From Vesta saturnalis (lineage: Eukaryota > Arthropoda > Insecta > Coleoptera > Lampyridae), in the NCBI GenBank assembly GCA_036346205.1, contig JARFJB010001278.1:3912001-3976000 (forward strand): a stretch of 64,000 nucleotides of DNA, read 5' to 3'. Positions within the stretch are counted from its first letter, which is position 1. Every line of letters starts with the position of its first letter. Below, in pieces: positions 33,841 to 45,462 of this stretch. The position numbers and the translations under genes were made by a program. Under the pieces are notes generated by a model, which did no database searches, was not told where the DNA came from, and saw only the letters and a list, made by a program, of their open reading frames with translations.

Positions 33841-34209
33841 CTTGTTTGTTATTTTACTTACATATTTTCTCACGATAATGATGCTATTGTATTATAACGA
33901 GTAGAGAAATAAATAATTGTAAAAAATAAATTATAAAATTGTATTTAAAATATTAGTGCCATTAAATATGGAATTCCACGAAGTAAGCTAAAGAACATAT
34001 TTGAATGGTTTTGGTAGTTTAAATTTCGATTATGTTCAATGTTCAGTTTTTGGAGATTTGCTTTAGTTAGTGTTTGTCCCAAATTACACAAAAAAAACAT
34101 TTTCTGATTTTTCCGCACAGCTTTTATTAGAGTTACAACGTAAGTTTCATGTAATAATGCAGATTTTGAGCAAATTGTTGGTAGATTGTATGAATCAGTA
34201 GATACCCAC
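33841..34209. other. Unassigned DNA between Penelope fragment and foldback element
   Basis: An 88-codon minus-strand frame (33945-34211) has no recognisable motif; its start lies at the border of the foldback element. It may be Penelope-derived but I cannot show that. Confidence 0.4.
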
Positions 34210-35403
34210 AAAAACTGATATAGATGTCATGGGTCCGATTTAAAAGGGTGGCTCATCAATTGTTTTCTATCTCTTTTTATTTATTCGCTACCCTTTAATT
34301 GGCAATTTGTGCCTATTTCAAAAAATTGTTTTCACTTGCTTATTTGACGAGATATAGAAACAATACTGAAAATACTATTGCTGTAATTTTTAGCATAAAG
34401 TACGATGGTGTAGTCAAAAATGACGTATAGTGCAAGGTTTTTGACTTAATCCATAAACTTATGTTTTTAATTTAAATAGGCATCATATGTTATTTTTTTG
34501 ACATTCCAAAGTGTGTTTTTTGTGTTTCTCAAAAATCTAAACACGATAATATTATTTTCACTCACCAAAAAGTTACCGAATAAATAATGAAGTATTTAAT
34601 ATAATTTAAGGCGGCCTTGATAGTATGGTGTGTTGCCAAATCTAACGGAAGAGTTCTTATGGAAAATATAGATTTATAATTAATCTGCAAAATTTTACAA
34701 CCATGAGAAAATAATACTTCGGTATTCTCAAATTTGTTTTAAGTTAGATGGTATTTAAAGTAAATATTAGGAAGGATTTTTAAATAGGTTTAAAAAAATA
34801 CGTAAAAACCCTTTGATAAGACAGCACATTGCCAAGGCCCCCTTAGTATATCATGTATAGTAGTATTTATTCTGTAGATTTTTACTGAAAATAATATTAC
34901 CGTGCACATATTTTTAAAGCATAAGAAAAAGGCTTCTCAATGGGGAAAATGGCACAGAATTGATCCTTACATAGATATGATAACACAACGTATTATTAAA
35001 GCCGCCTTTAAATGCATCAATTACTGCAGTATTTATTCTGTAAAATTTTAGTTATTGAAAATATTGTTATTGTATTTACATTTTTTAAAATCACAAGATA
35101 CGACTTTATAATGAGGGAAAACATATGGTTCCCATTTAAAAATATATAAATGTATACCATAAGTCAAACACTTTAGCTATATTTCATTTTTGACTACACC
35201 ATCGTAATCTACACTAAAAACGACATTATTTTCAGTATTGTTTCTGCATCTCATCAAATAAGCGAGTTGTGCCGATTTTTAGAAATAAGCAAAAATTGAC
35301 AATTGAAGAATAATAGCAAATACATGAAAAGATATAAAAAACAATTGATAAGACACAGAAGGTGCTCTTCCAATTCCGACCCATGACATCCATATCAGTT
35401 TTT
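34210..35403. mobile_element. Foldback element, about 1.2 kb, ~240 bp arms
   Basis: The left arm starts AAAAACTGATATAGATGTCA at 34210 and the right arm ends TGACATCCATATCAGTTTTT at 35403, a single mismatch in these 20 bp. Pairing continues with mismatches through CGATGGTGTAGTCAAAAATGA (34402) and TCATTTTTGACTACACCATCG (about 35187). The interior of about 700 bp has no gene. Within it, three loosely similar blocks (near 34610, 34840 and 34990, each with a 'GGC(G/C)-CCTT-ATA' phrase after an AT-rich lead) suggest an internal repeat. Confidence 0.85.
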
Positions 35404-35765
35404 GTTTATCTCTACTCCTATCATATATTTTACCTACAACTCACAGGAAATCTGGCTACCCTGTACATAGTTTTATTCTTTTTATTACTTACAATATAAC
35501 CATAAATAAATAAATATAGACTATACATAATACACTTCTCTTAAATCGCCAACAAAATGTCTATTTCATTATTATAAACTACGTAATGAAAATAAATCCT
35601 CTTAACGATATACTAATAGGTTGTGCGAAATCGTCACATGTCACATGTCGAGTTTGACGTTTGTTACTCTTGTCGAATTGCTCATGGGTAGATGTCAATG
35701 AAAAACACACTTACATTTCCATACGTTGTAATATGAAATTTTTTTACCTTAACCTTTGGGCTAGT
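35404..35765. other. Unassigned DNA
   Basis: No recognised feature. Confidence 0.4.
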
Positions 35766-35769
35766 AAGG

Positions 35770-36470
35770 GCCATCCTAACAGGAGGTGCTCATCGACCAA
35801 ATTGTTTTGGTCGTTTTCCCTATAAGATAGTTGTATAAAATAGGTCCTAAAAGATGATCAATATGTTTGAACCGTTTCCCTAATGAAATTGGTTTATGAA
35901 TAAAGATCTTGCACATCACAGGTCCCAAGCGATGTGCTTCACTGTGAAACGATAAAATTTTCTTCTTCTTCAATGAGCAAATAGATTTGACCGTTTTTTT
36001 AATGGACTTAGTGTATAAAGGTTTTGGACATTACGGGTTCTAAAAAATGACGAACATGGTAAAGCCATAAAATTTTATTTTTGTCCGTCTATCAAATGAT
36101 TTTTGATTTCCAATGAATTCGGTGTCTAAAGATGTGCCTTAGTAGATCTAAAAGATGACTAGCATGGTAAAACCATAATAGTTTGTTCTTGCCATTAACG
36201 AAACTGATGTATACTTAAAGATTTTAAGTATTGCAGACCCCAAGCACTGTGAAACTATAAAATTTGGTTCATGTTTACCAAAAAAATACGTTTGCCCATT
36301 TAGCCAATGTAATTGGGGTATAAATTGAGACGCCAACACTGAGAAACTATTAAATTTGGTTCTTACTCACAAGCCATTAGTTTTGATTGCTTTTCCAACG
36401 TAACTGGTGTATAAATAAAGATTTTGAGCATTGCAGACCCCAAACGATGACCTACCCTGTGAACATAATT
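35770..36470. repeat. Degenerate tandem repeat, opposite orientation to 7.0-8.6 kb
   Basis: Units of about 100-130 bp with the phrases CATTGCAGACCCCAA-CGATGA, ACATGGTAAAACCATAAAATTT, GTTCTTG and CCAATG-AATTGGTGTATAAATAAAGATTTTG. The phrases recur about six times with many substitutions. Their reverse complement matches the unit at 7230-8480 (TATGGTTTTA, CACCAATTTCTTTGGAAAA). Short frames here have no coding signature. Confidence 0.7.
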
Positions 36471-38010
36471 GGTTTTAAAATTAAAACTTCTGCTCTATCA
36501 GAAACTTTTCCCTTGATTGATATTGTATTATCCAAGTGCCTTCTACTTTGTTATGCATTCATTGTGGTGATTCTGTACGTTCCACCTGATATTGATTTAA
36601 GCGACTTTGAACTTTTTCTTGAAGCATTGGAACTTCCTTACTAGACTTACCAATATTAATAGTAAACGATATAAAATGTCCATTATTTTATACCAATTGC
36701 CAACTGTTGTAAATCGTCTCTATGAAACAGGTTCTGTGACATGTTATATCTAAATGAATTCAAACATATACGTAATAATGGTAATGTGATGAATCTCGTA
36801 CTTACTTATACAAATTGTGGTCTTACTGTAACAAGGGATGAATTATTACAAGTCCTAGTTGATTCTTAGAATGCAGCTTTATCTATAACGCTTGAAGCTT
36901 GTGAACATGATACCAAGATCGGGTTCCTAATGCTTATTCCCATAGATACAATTTTCGAAAAACTGGTATTTCGTTGGTTTATACTTATTATATTGGTACT
37001 GATTTATCGATGGTTCACTTCTGAAACTAAGCGCAAGGTTCGCTTGAAAGAGTATTACCATAGGTGATGGAAGAGGTCTGATAGTGGAATATAATGAGTT
37101 TAAATGAGTCAGAATTTTGTTAAAGCGTCAAATATCTAATGCTTATAGTAAATATCTTAATTCGAAGTGTCAATAAAATCAAATCCGTAAGAGTTCTAGT
37201 ACGACTAGAATTCCAAAAACTTTATTTGATTGTGATCAAACTTATGCTAATCCAAAGAAAATTATAGATATTATTGGCATAAGTGTTTACTTGCCAAACT
37301 CACCTCGTTTGGGTTAAATGATACGCTCATCAACTGGGTTTCTAGTTTCCTTGATAAAAGGCGAATACGTGTCCTAGTTGATGGTTTTTTCAAAAGAAGT
37401 TAGCATTAACGCGGGCGTACCACAGGGATCCGTTATAGCGCCTACACTGTTTTTGCTGTACATAAATGACCTTATTTCTTCAACAACTAACCCCATCCAT
37501 TGCTTTGCTGACGATAGCACTCTTCACTGTAGTTCATCTCAGTCTACTCATAGAGATAATCCCCCTTCTATGTCAAATCAAGAAATTAAAGCTGAAATGG
37601 AAAATTCAATCAACAAAGACATTCAACGTATTCTCAAATGGGGAAGCAATAATCTAGTTCAATTTAATGCTAACAAAACTCAGTTTTGCCTTATGTCCGA
37701 CAAAAAAGTATGTAAGTATGAATGGCTCAGTTCTTAAGTTTTCAGACTCTATTACTCTGTTGGGTATGACTGTATCTTCAAATTTCTCATGGGTTGACCA
37801 TCTTCTCTCAGCTACCAAAACAGCTGCCCGTAAAATAGGCTTTTTGTACAGATCTAAGCAGTACTTTACCTCTCGACCACTCCTTCTGCTGTATAAGGCC
37901 CAAATTCGGCCTCATGTGGAATATAATTCTCACCTCTGGGTGTGCTCCCCAATACGCTCTCGATATCGTTGATCGTATTCAAATCATATCTATAAAGCCT
38001 CTGCACACAT
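36450..38010 (+). pseudogene. Jockey/CR1-like non-LTR retrotransposon, internally deleted
   Basis: An endonuclease part reads VNIIGFKIKTSALSETFPLI, VVILYVPPDIDLSDFELFLE (36455-36640). Degraded linker sequence (NFRKTGISLVYTYYIGTDLS) lies near 36960. The N-terminal half of the RT is missing. The retained RT part runs AKLTSFGLNDTLINWVSSFL (37294), a frameshift, NAGVPQGSVIAPTLFLLYIN (motif B), HCFADDSTLH (catalytic FADD) to 37737, then in the next frame NGSVLKFSDSITLLGMTVSS and KIGFLYRSKQYFTSRPLLLL, and PQYALDIVDRIQ. It stops matching near 37985, so the 3' end is missing. A minus-strand copy at 41105-41697 supplies the 3' end of the same family. Confidence 0.85.
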
Positions 38011-38109
38011 GTAATAGTCGATTGAACTGTGAAGATATTGTAAAACATCCTGGAATAATTTTTTGTCAATCAAAGCGTTAAGTGAAGCTAAGAGCTTACG
38101 AAAGTCTAC

Positions 38110-41100
38110 TAAGGGAGTTCAGGAGTGCACGAGCACAAGAGCGAGACGCTCTTGAGCACAAGAGCACATGGTTATTACTGTACACGAGTAAACAAGAGTA
38201 TACAAGAGTGCGTAAGAGTATACTAGAATACAGAATAGTACACAAGAGTACAAAACATACACAATAGTACACAGGCGTATGCAGGAATACACCAAAGTAC
38301 ACAAGAGTACACAAAAGTATACAAAAGTTCACTAAAGTACAAAAGAGTACGCAAAAGTTTACATGGGTACAAAAGAGCGCACAAGAGTACACAAAAATAC
38401 GCAATAGTACAAGAGTGTAATGGTTCCTATAATACTAAGGTGCAAAGTTACAAAGGTACATGAGTACAAATAACTTATCAAGAACAAATGAATACAAATA
38501 CAAGTTCGAGTACGTACGCAAGAGAGTACCAGCATACAAAAGTATAGGCAAAAATGACGAATATATTTTTGTTTTTCGTAACAAAAAACAATAACCTAAT
38601 AAATAAAAAAAAGCTGGAAAAGGCATACGACAAATTTTAATTCTCAGTGGATTTGAAATACATTTGTATCTTATGAATGGAAGAGTGCAAATGTGTAAAA
38701 ACATAAAAGAACAAGAGCACAAAAATACAAGGGTACAGGAGCAGAAAAGCATAAGAGTGAACAAGGGTACACAAAAGTACATAAGAGTAGACCAGAGTAC
38801 ACAAGAGAACACAAGAATACACAAAAACACATAAAGCAAACAAAAGTAGACAAGAGGAGACCAACGTGCAGAAATACACAAAAGTACGTAAGCGTACACA
38901 AAAATACATGAAAACACACATGATTGCACGAGAAAACACCGTACCCAAGAGTACGCAAAAGTATACAAAAGTGCGCAAAAGTACTCCAGAGTACACAAGA
39001 GTACCCCAGAGTGCTGATGAATACGCAAGAGTGCACAATAGTACACAAAAGTACACCAGAGTAGAGAACAATACACAAGCGAACACAAGAGTACACAAAA
39101 ATAAATAAAGTAAACAAACGTAGACAAGAGGACACCAGAGTGGAGAAGAATATACAAGAGTATGAAAAAATACACAAAAGTACGTAATAGTACACAAAAA
39201 TACACAAAAACATACAGTACAGAATAATACACAAGAGTATACCAAAGTATAGAGGAACACGAAAGAGTACACAAAAGTACACAAAGGTGCACAAGAAGAA
39301 TACACAAGACAATACAAGTATACGTATACACAAAGTAAACAGCACGGAAAAATATACAAGAATACACGAGAGTACGCAACACTGCAAAAAAGTATACAAG
39401 AGTACACAAGAGTTAAGTAGAATACACCAGAGGACAGAAGAGTACATGAGTACACATAAGTGCTCGAGAGAACATACAATAGTACACAAAAATATACAGA
39501 GTACACAAAATACACAAAGTGCACAAAAGCACGCAAGGTACACAAAGATACACAAGAGTACATAAAAGTACAGACCGCATAATAGTACGCAAAAATATAT
39601 AAAAGAACCCAAGAGTACACAGGAGTATAAAAAAGTAGAGTGATACAAGAGTACACGAAAACAAAATCAAAAGTGAGCAAGAGTACACAAGAATACACCG
39701 TAGTGCAGAAGAATTACAAGAATACACCAGCGTACAGAAGAAAATATAAGAGTAGACAAAAGCACATAAGAGTACACCTAAGTAGAGAATAATACGCAAG
39801 AATACACATGAGTATTAAGAAGGATGCAAAAGTACAGAAGAATACACAAAAGTGTACACAAGAACACGAAAATACACCAAGCACACAAGAGTACGTAAGT
39901 GTATAGAAGAGTACACCAGAGTGCAGATGAGCATAAAAGAAAACACAAGAGAACACATAAGTACATAAGAACACAAAGCAGTACACAAAAATACACAAGG
40001 ATACGCAAGTGTATAAAAGAGTACACCATAGTGCACATGAGTATATAAGAAAACACAAGTGTACACAAAAATACACAAAGTAGAAACAAACACATAGTAG
40101 AGAAGAATACACAAGAGTACACATAAGTACATAAGAACACAGAACAGTACACAAAAATACACAAAGCACACAAGCGTACGCAAGTGTATAGAAGAATGCA
40201 CCTGAGCGCACACGAGTATAAAAAACCACAAGAGTACACAAAAACACAAAGTACTAAACAGCACATAAAAGCACACAAGGATACGTACCATAGTGGAGAA
40301 GAATACACAACAGTACACATAAGTACATAAGAACATAGAACAGTACACGAAAATACACAAAGCACACAAGTGTACGCACGTGTATAGAAGAGTACACCAG
40401 AGTGCTCATGAGCATAAAAGAAAACACAAGATGACACATAAGTACATAAGAACACAAAATAGTACACAAAAATACACAAGGGTACGCACGTGTATAGAAG
40501 AGTACACCAGAGTGCACATGAGTATATAAGAAAACGCAAGTGTACACAAAAATACACAAAGTAGACACACATGGTAGAGAAGAATACACAAGAGTACACA
40601 TAAGTACATAAGAACATAGAACAGTACACAAAGCACACAAGGGTATGCAAGTGTATAGAAGAGTACACCAGAGTGCACATGAGCATAAAAGAAAATACAA
40701 GAGTACACAAAAATACACAAAGTAGACAGACATAGTAGGGAAGACTACACATAAGTACATAAGAACACAGACCAGTACACAAAAATACACAAAGCACAAA
40801 AGCGTACGCAAGTGTACATAAGAATGCACCTGATCGCACACAAGAGTACATCATAGTAGAGAAGAATACACAACAGTACACATAAGTACATAAGAACATA
40901 GAACAGTACACGAAAATACACAAAGCACACAAGTGTATGCAAGTGTATAGAAGAGTACACCAGAGTGCACAAGAAAACACAAGAGTACACAAAAATACAC
41001 AAAGTACTAAACAGCACGTAAAAGCACATAAGAGTACAATAGAGTAGTACAATAGACAGAACAGTCATAAAAATACACAAAGCACACAAAGGTACGCAAG

Positions 41101-42240
41101 TGTATTTTTTTTTTTGTGATTGTGGACCTGAACAGGCTAAATAAGGCCTATCGTGCTAAAGCACTCAGGAACACTTAGGAGGATGGATAGAGGGATAATG
41201 AATTGCCAATAGATGCCTATGAACAGCTACCTTAAATTTCCTCATACCATAAGTGAGAGGAAAACAGGAACTAGGGAGATCATTCCAGAGTTTAGAAGCC
41301 GTGTAGAAAAATGTGGATTGCGCCCGTTTGGTACGACAAGTGGAGATTTGTACTGCATACTGATGATGTGATTGAGCGAACCGAGTGTTTCTCGCAAAGA
41401 TAGCCGGAGATGGTATCAAAGAATGTAATTCACCAGCACAATAGCCGTTGTAATAACGATAATACAAAGAAAGAACTGAAACCATCTTTCTATGCTCAAG
41501 GGACAGGTTATTTATAAGCCTAATCGCTCTCTTTTGAATACGATCAACGATATCGAGAGCGTATTGGGGAGCACTAACCCAAAGGTGAGAATTATATTCC
41601 AGATGAGGCCGAATTTGGGCCTTATACAGCAAAAGGTTGTCGAGAGGTAAAGTACTGCTTAGATCTGTACAAAAAGCCTATTTTACGAGCAGCTGTAGAA
41701 GAATACATCTGAGTGCACAGGCGTATAAAAGAAAACACAAGATATACAAAAATACACAAATCACACAATGGTACGCAAGTGTATAGAAGAGTACACCAGA
41801 GTGCACATGAGTATAAAAGAGAGCACAGGAGTACACCACATAAGAGTACAATAGAGTGCATCATAGTAGAGAAGAATACACAAGGGTACACATAAGTACA
41901 TAAGCATACAGAACAGTACACATAAATACCAAAAAGGACACAAGGGTACATAAGAGTATCTAAGAGTACACCAGAATGCCGGAGAGTGCACATGAGTACA
42001 CAATAGAACACAAGAATGCACAAAATACACAAAAGGACGCAACAGTATACAAGAGTACAGAAGTACATTTAAGTACATACGAACACAGAAGAGTACACAA
42101 AAATACACATAGCACGCAAGACTACATAATATTCATGAGTACAATGCAATGACTACACGAGCACAAGTGAATACAAGTGGAAGTGAGGTTGAGAATCCGT
42201 GAGCACATGAGCACGAAAGCACCAGCATACAAGAGTATTT
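38110..42240. repeat. Satellite array with a 10 bp monomer (AGTACACAAG-like)
   Basis: About 4.1 kb of variants of AGTACACAAG / AGTACACAAA / AATACACAAA, in register with a 10 bp period over long stretches. It is interrupted at 41105-41697 by a retroposon and at about 38520-38690 by non-repeat sequence. In the right half (about 39860-41100 and 41760-42110) a higher-order pattern appears: CGCAAGTGTATAGAAGAGTA, CACCAGAGTGCACATGAG and CATAAGTACATAAGAACACA recur every 110-190 bp. Because 10 is not a multiple of 3, each frame cycles through a 10-residue pattern. On the minus strand this lacks stops, producing spurious frames of up to 424 codons rich in Leu, Cys, Tyr and Val. These are not genes. Confidence 0.95.
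41105..41697 (-). mobile_element. 5'-truncated Jockey/CR1-like retroposon inside the satellite
   Basis: Minus strand. It begins within the RT C-terminal region at about 41697 (AARKIGFLYRSKQYFTSR), carries a 2-base deletion, then a 155-codon frame (41632-41165): LYKAQIRPHLEYNSHLWVSA, IVDRIQKRAIRLINNLSLEH, KLWNDLPSSCFP, FKVAVHRHLL. A 3' UTR of about 50 bases and an 11-base poly(A) tail (T run at 41105-41115) follow. The overlap with the plus-strand copy at 37826-37985 is nearly identical. 5' truncation plus poly(A) marks target-primed insertion. The array resumes in phase on both sides (CGCAAGTGTA before, TAGAAGAATAC after). Confidence 0.92.
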
Positions 42241-44481
42241 GATGAAAACGTATTTAAAAAAAACACATACATGTCATGAACAATTGAAGTGTGAAGAGAT
42301 GGCTCAATATTTTGAAATTATAATTTTTACCCTGTAAAAATGTTGTGTGTGCAAAATTTACTCTCAACTGTCACAGTATGTTGTTCCAACGTTTTTATTC
42401 TCAATAAATAATATATTAAAAAAAGTAATTAAAACTTATAATCCAAATGCAATAAAAGTAATATTTGAAGTACTAAAGTAAATCAAAAAGTAATATATAC
42501 ATACGACTCAAGCATATAAACACAAAATAATATTCATGCAACGTAAATAAAACATTTTGATTGTGTAACCAAATAAATTATTTACTTTAGAAGTGATAAA
42601 GCCAGACTATTGCGTGCTCAGATAAGATGTTTGATTAAGGTACAGATCATAAAAAATAAAATTTTAGGGTTTATTCAACTATTTTAAGAAATCTAAGGTA
42701 AATAGGAACTTTCATAAGTTTTCGTTCATAAAATAATTAAGCTTATTTTTTTAATGCTGTAAACCGATATGAAAAACAAACATTACCGCCAGCTACTGCA
42801 AATAACCGTGTTGTAATTTATTTATTTACATGTTTAAATGCACATATATGGAAATAGTCAAATACTCTTAAATAAAGTTTTAAAAAGAAAAATATTGTAA
42901 ATATTTCAATTAGAAATCATTAAACCATGAACGTTCTCAATTTTCATCCATTTTCACGTTTTTTGGAAATGGTGATTTTTAAATGTTTTTACGGCTCATT
43001 ACAAAAATATCCAAAAAACCGTACCTCATTTTACTATTGATTATTTATTTTATGACAGTTAGGCTGTAAAAATGAATTATTTAATAAAAAAAAAAATCAA
43101 AACTCTGTAGATTTATGTGCAATTTACTAATTATAAACTTGATGAATAATAAACAATAATAACTTAACTGTTGTCCTGTATATGTATTTTTTTTTCCATT
43201 GTAAACTGAAATAAAAATTGGCTATTAATAGTTCAGTTACTTTTAATTGAACATTGTCACTGTTAACGTCCAGTTGAATACAAATGAGAACGTCCTTCAA
43301 TTTTAATTATATTTAATTAAAACGTTTAATAGTGTGGTAAATTATAATAATAGTATTTTACACGATCATAAATTGTTAGGTCCAATTTATTTTTTATTTG
43401 CATGTCATTAAAATGTTTAAATGCTCGTAAAATAAATAATAGTCCCAAATTTTATTTAACCAAAAAAAAAGGATGTTTTACATCAAACTGAAAGTTATTA
43501 CAAAATCTACTGAAAAAGAAAGAGGCTCCCAATAAAAGTCCATTACACACCTTAATTAAAAAAAAAATACATATGACCTTCGAGCTGGAGGAATCCGGTC
43601 TAACCTGACTATTTATACACAAAGGGGGAAGACTACGAGAAGAAGTTTTGTTTGAGAAGAAAATTTTAAACTGACTAGACCTACTTTAATTTAGAAAAAA
43701 AAATTGTTTAGCTCCAGCTTACTAATTGATTTTTCAAGAATTCTTAAGTGAGAGATTGTATTTACACAAATTTTTTGTGTGTACCAATCAATTTGAGTTT
43801 AAAAATAATTTTTAGATCATTGAGGTTTAACAGTAAAATTAATGAATCAATTAATAAACGTTTTCCCACTTACTAAAAAACCATTGATAAGTTGATTGTG
43901 GTTGCGGTAGTAACAATATTCGATGTATTACGTAAAGAAGGTCACTGAAACTAAATATATTTGAACTTTCACATGTACTATTTTTGGACAGGTTTTTTAT
44001 TTCTAATTAAATACATATTATAAGACTAAAACGACGAAACAAGTTTTTTAATGTCATGGACCAATGTAATGAATAAATATTATGTATGCATTTTCTCTAA
44101 AAGGGCATTTATAAGAAAAAATATAAAGTTTAATTAAGCTTATTCGTAAGGATTTATTGTGTCTTGATGCAGTTCACAGCAGTTCATTAAGAATGTCAAA
44201 ACTGATATTGAATATTTAATAATGAATGTATGAAATAATTGGGATAATTAATGATGTATCTAAGATTAGAAGAATTTAAATAATGAATAAATCAAAAAGA
44301 AGCTTCTAATTTTCTCACAAATTGGAATTTCCATTAGATCAGTTCGTTTCAGATTCCTAATAAAAGGGGGAAAATCTCATGGGGCTTTCCTATAGTTATA
44401 GTGTTTGACTAAATTTTTGTAGTGTATGTGCATACTTTGTAACTTGAACACATTTAAAACTGGCTTTGAACTTATTGATTA
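42241..44481. other. Unassigned AT-rich DNA (about 2.2 kb)
   Basis: No gene, RNA or ordered repeat recognised; very AT-rich with poly(A) tracts. Confidence 0.5.
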
Positions 44482-44483
44482 TA

Positions 44484-45223
44484 CAGGGTGAATCTTATCT
44501 AATCCGCCAAAATTAAAGGAGTACTAGAACTCATCATTCTAAGCAAAAAAGTTCATATGTAGGTGGGTCCGGAAATGCTTTGTTTCCGAGATACAGGGTG
44601 TCAAAGTTGAAAAAATAAATCGCGTCTTATTTTGACTGTTTCGAAATAATTTCATGAAATTTTTTATATGGGGGTTTTTTGGGATGACAAATTCAAATCG
44701 TTTCTGCTAAAAAAAGTGAACACATAAGTAAACAAGTAAGAATCCCTATTGTTAAACCTGTCAAAAGAATACCCTCCGAAAATGTGTATGCATCATGAGT
44801 TTTAAATACGTTTTTCTCGGAAAGGTTTGCTCCTAGCCGCTTCACTAAGATATACCTTTTTTTAGCAGAAAAGATAGGAAGATCGATTTTTCTAGTCCAA
44901 AATGGTATACAGTGTAGCACAAAAAAATTGCGACGATTTAAAGGGGTCGAAATGGTTGCCACTGGCGCCCCCTAGAAACCACAACTAAATGGACCACAAA
45001 TTTAAGTTTGTCATCCCAAAAAACCTCCACATACGAAATTTCATGAAATTATTTCGAAACAGTCGAAAGATATTGAAGAAAACGCGATTTCTTTTTTCAA
45101 CTTTGACACCCTGTATCTCGGAAATGAAGCATTTCCAGACCCATGTACATATGAACTTTTTTGCTTAGAATGATGAGTTCTAGCACTCCTTTAATTATGG
45201 CGGATTAGATAAGATTCACCCTG
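44484..45223. mobile_element. Foldback MITE, 740 bp, flanked by TA
   Basis: The ends CAGGGTGAATCTTATCTAAT and the inverted ATTAGATAAGATTCACCCTG are perfect over 20 bp and flanked by TA on both sides (44482-44483, 45224-45225). The arms pair for about 210 bp, including an internal GATACAGGGTGTCAAAGTTG and its complement at about 45097-45115. The interior has no recognisable gene; the 89-codon minus-strand frame (44693-44962) has no family motif. Confidence 0.9.
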
Positions 45224-45462
45224 TATTTTATACTCCACTGTTTAATTCCTGTAAATTTACCTTAAAATTATTGTTTTGTACATATTCCTCGCACACTCGC
45301 TCGTTCGCTTGCTCGCCGTCAATGATTTTTTTGTTCTTTTCGTGTACGAGACTGAAGGTTTATTACAAAATAAAGCATGAGATCCCCCGATGAACATTGA
45401 AGATAGGGACAAAAGATCTCTACGCAAGTTCGTAAGTATCTTTGTAACAATAATATTAATAA

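Noticed and set aside
38435..42108. Long minus-strand frames (up to 424 codons) rich in Cys, Leu, Tyr, Val, resembling multi-pass membrane proteins
   Set aside because: They are produced by the 10 bp satellite in all three frames at once, overlap each other, and have no independent coding signature.
38110..42240. CRISPR-like array
   Set aside because: There are no constant repeats with unique spacers; the monomers are contiguous 10 bp variants in a eukaryotic context.
44693..44962. 89-codon minus-strand frame
   Set aside because: Lies in the core of a foldback MITE and has no known domain.
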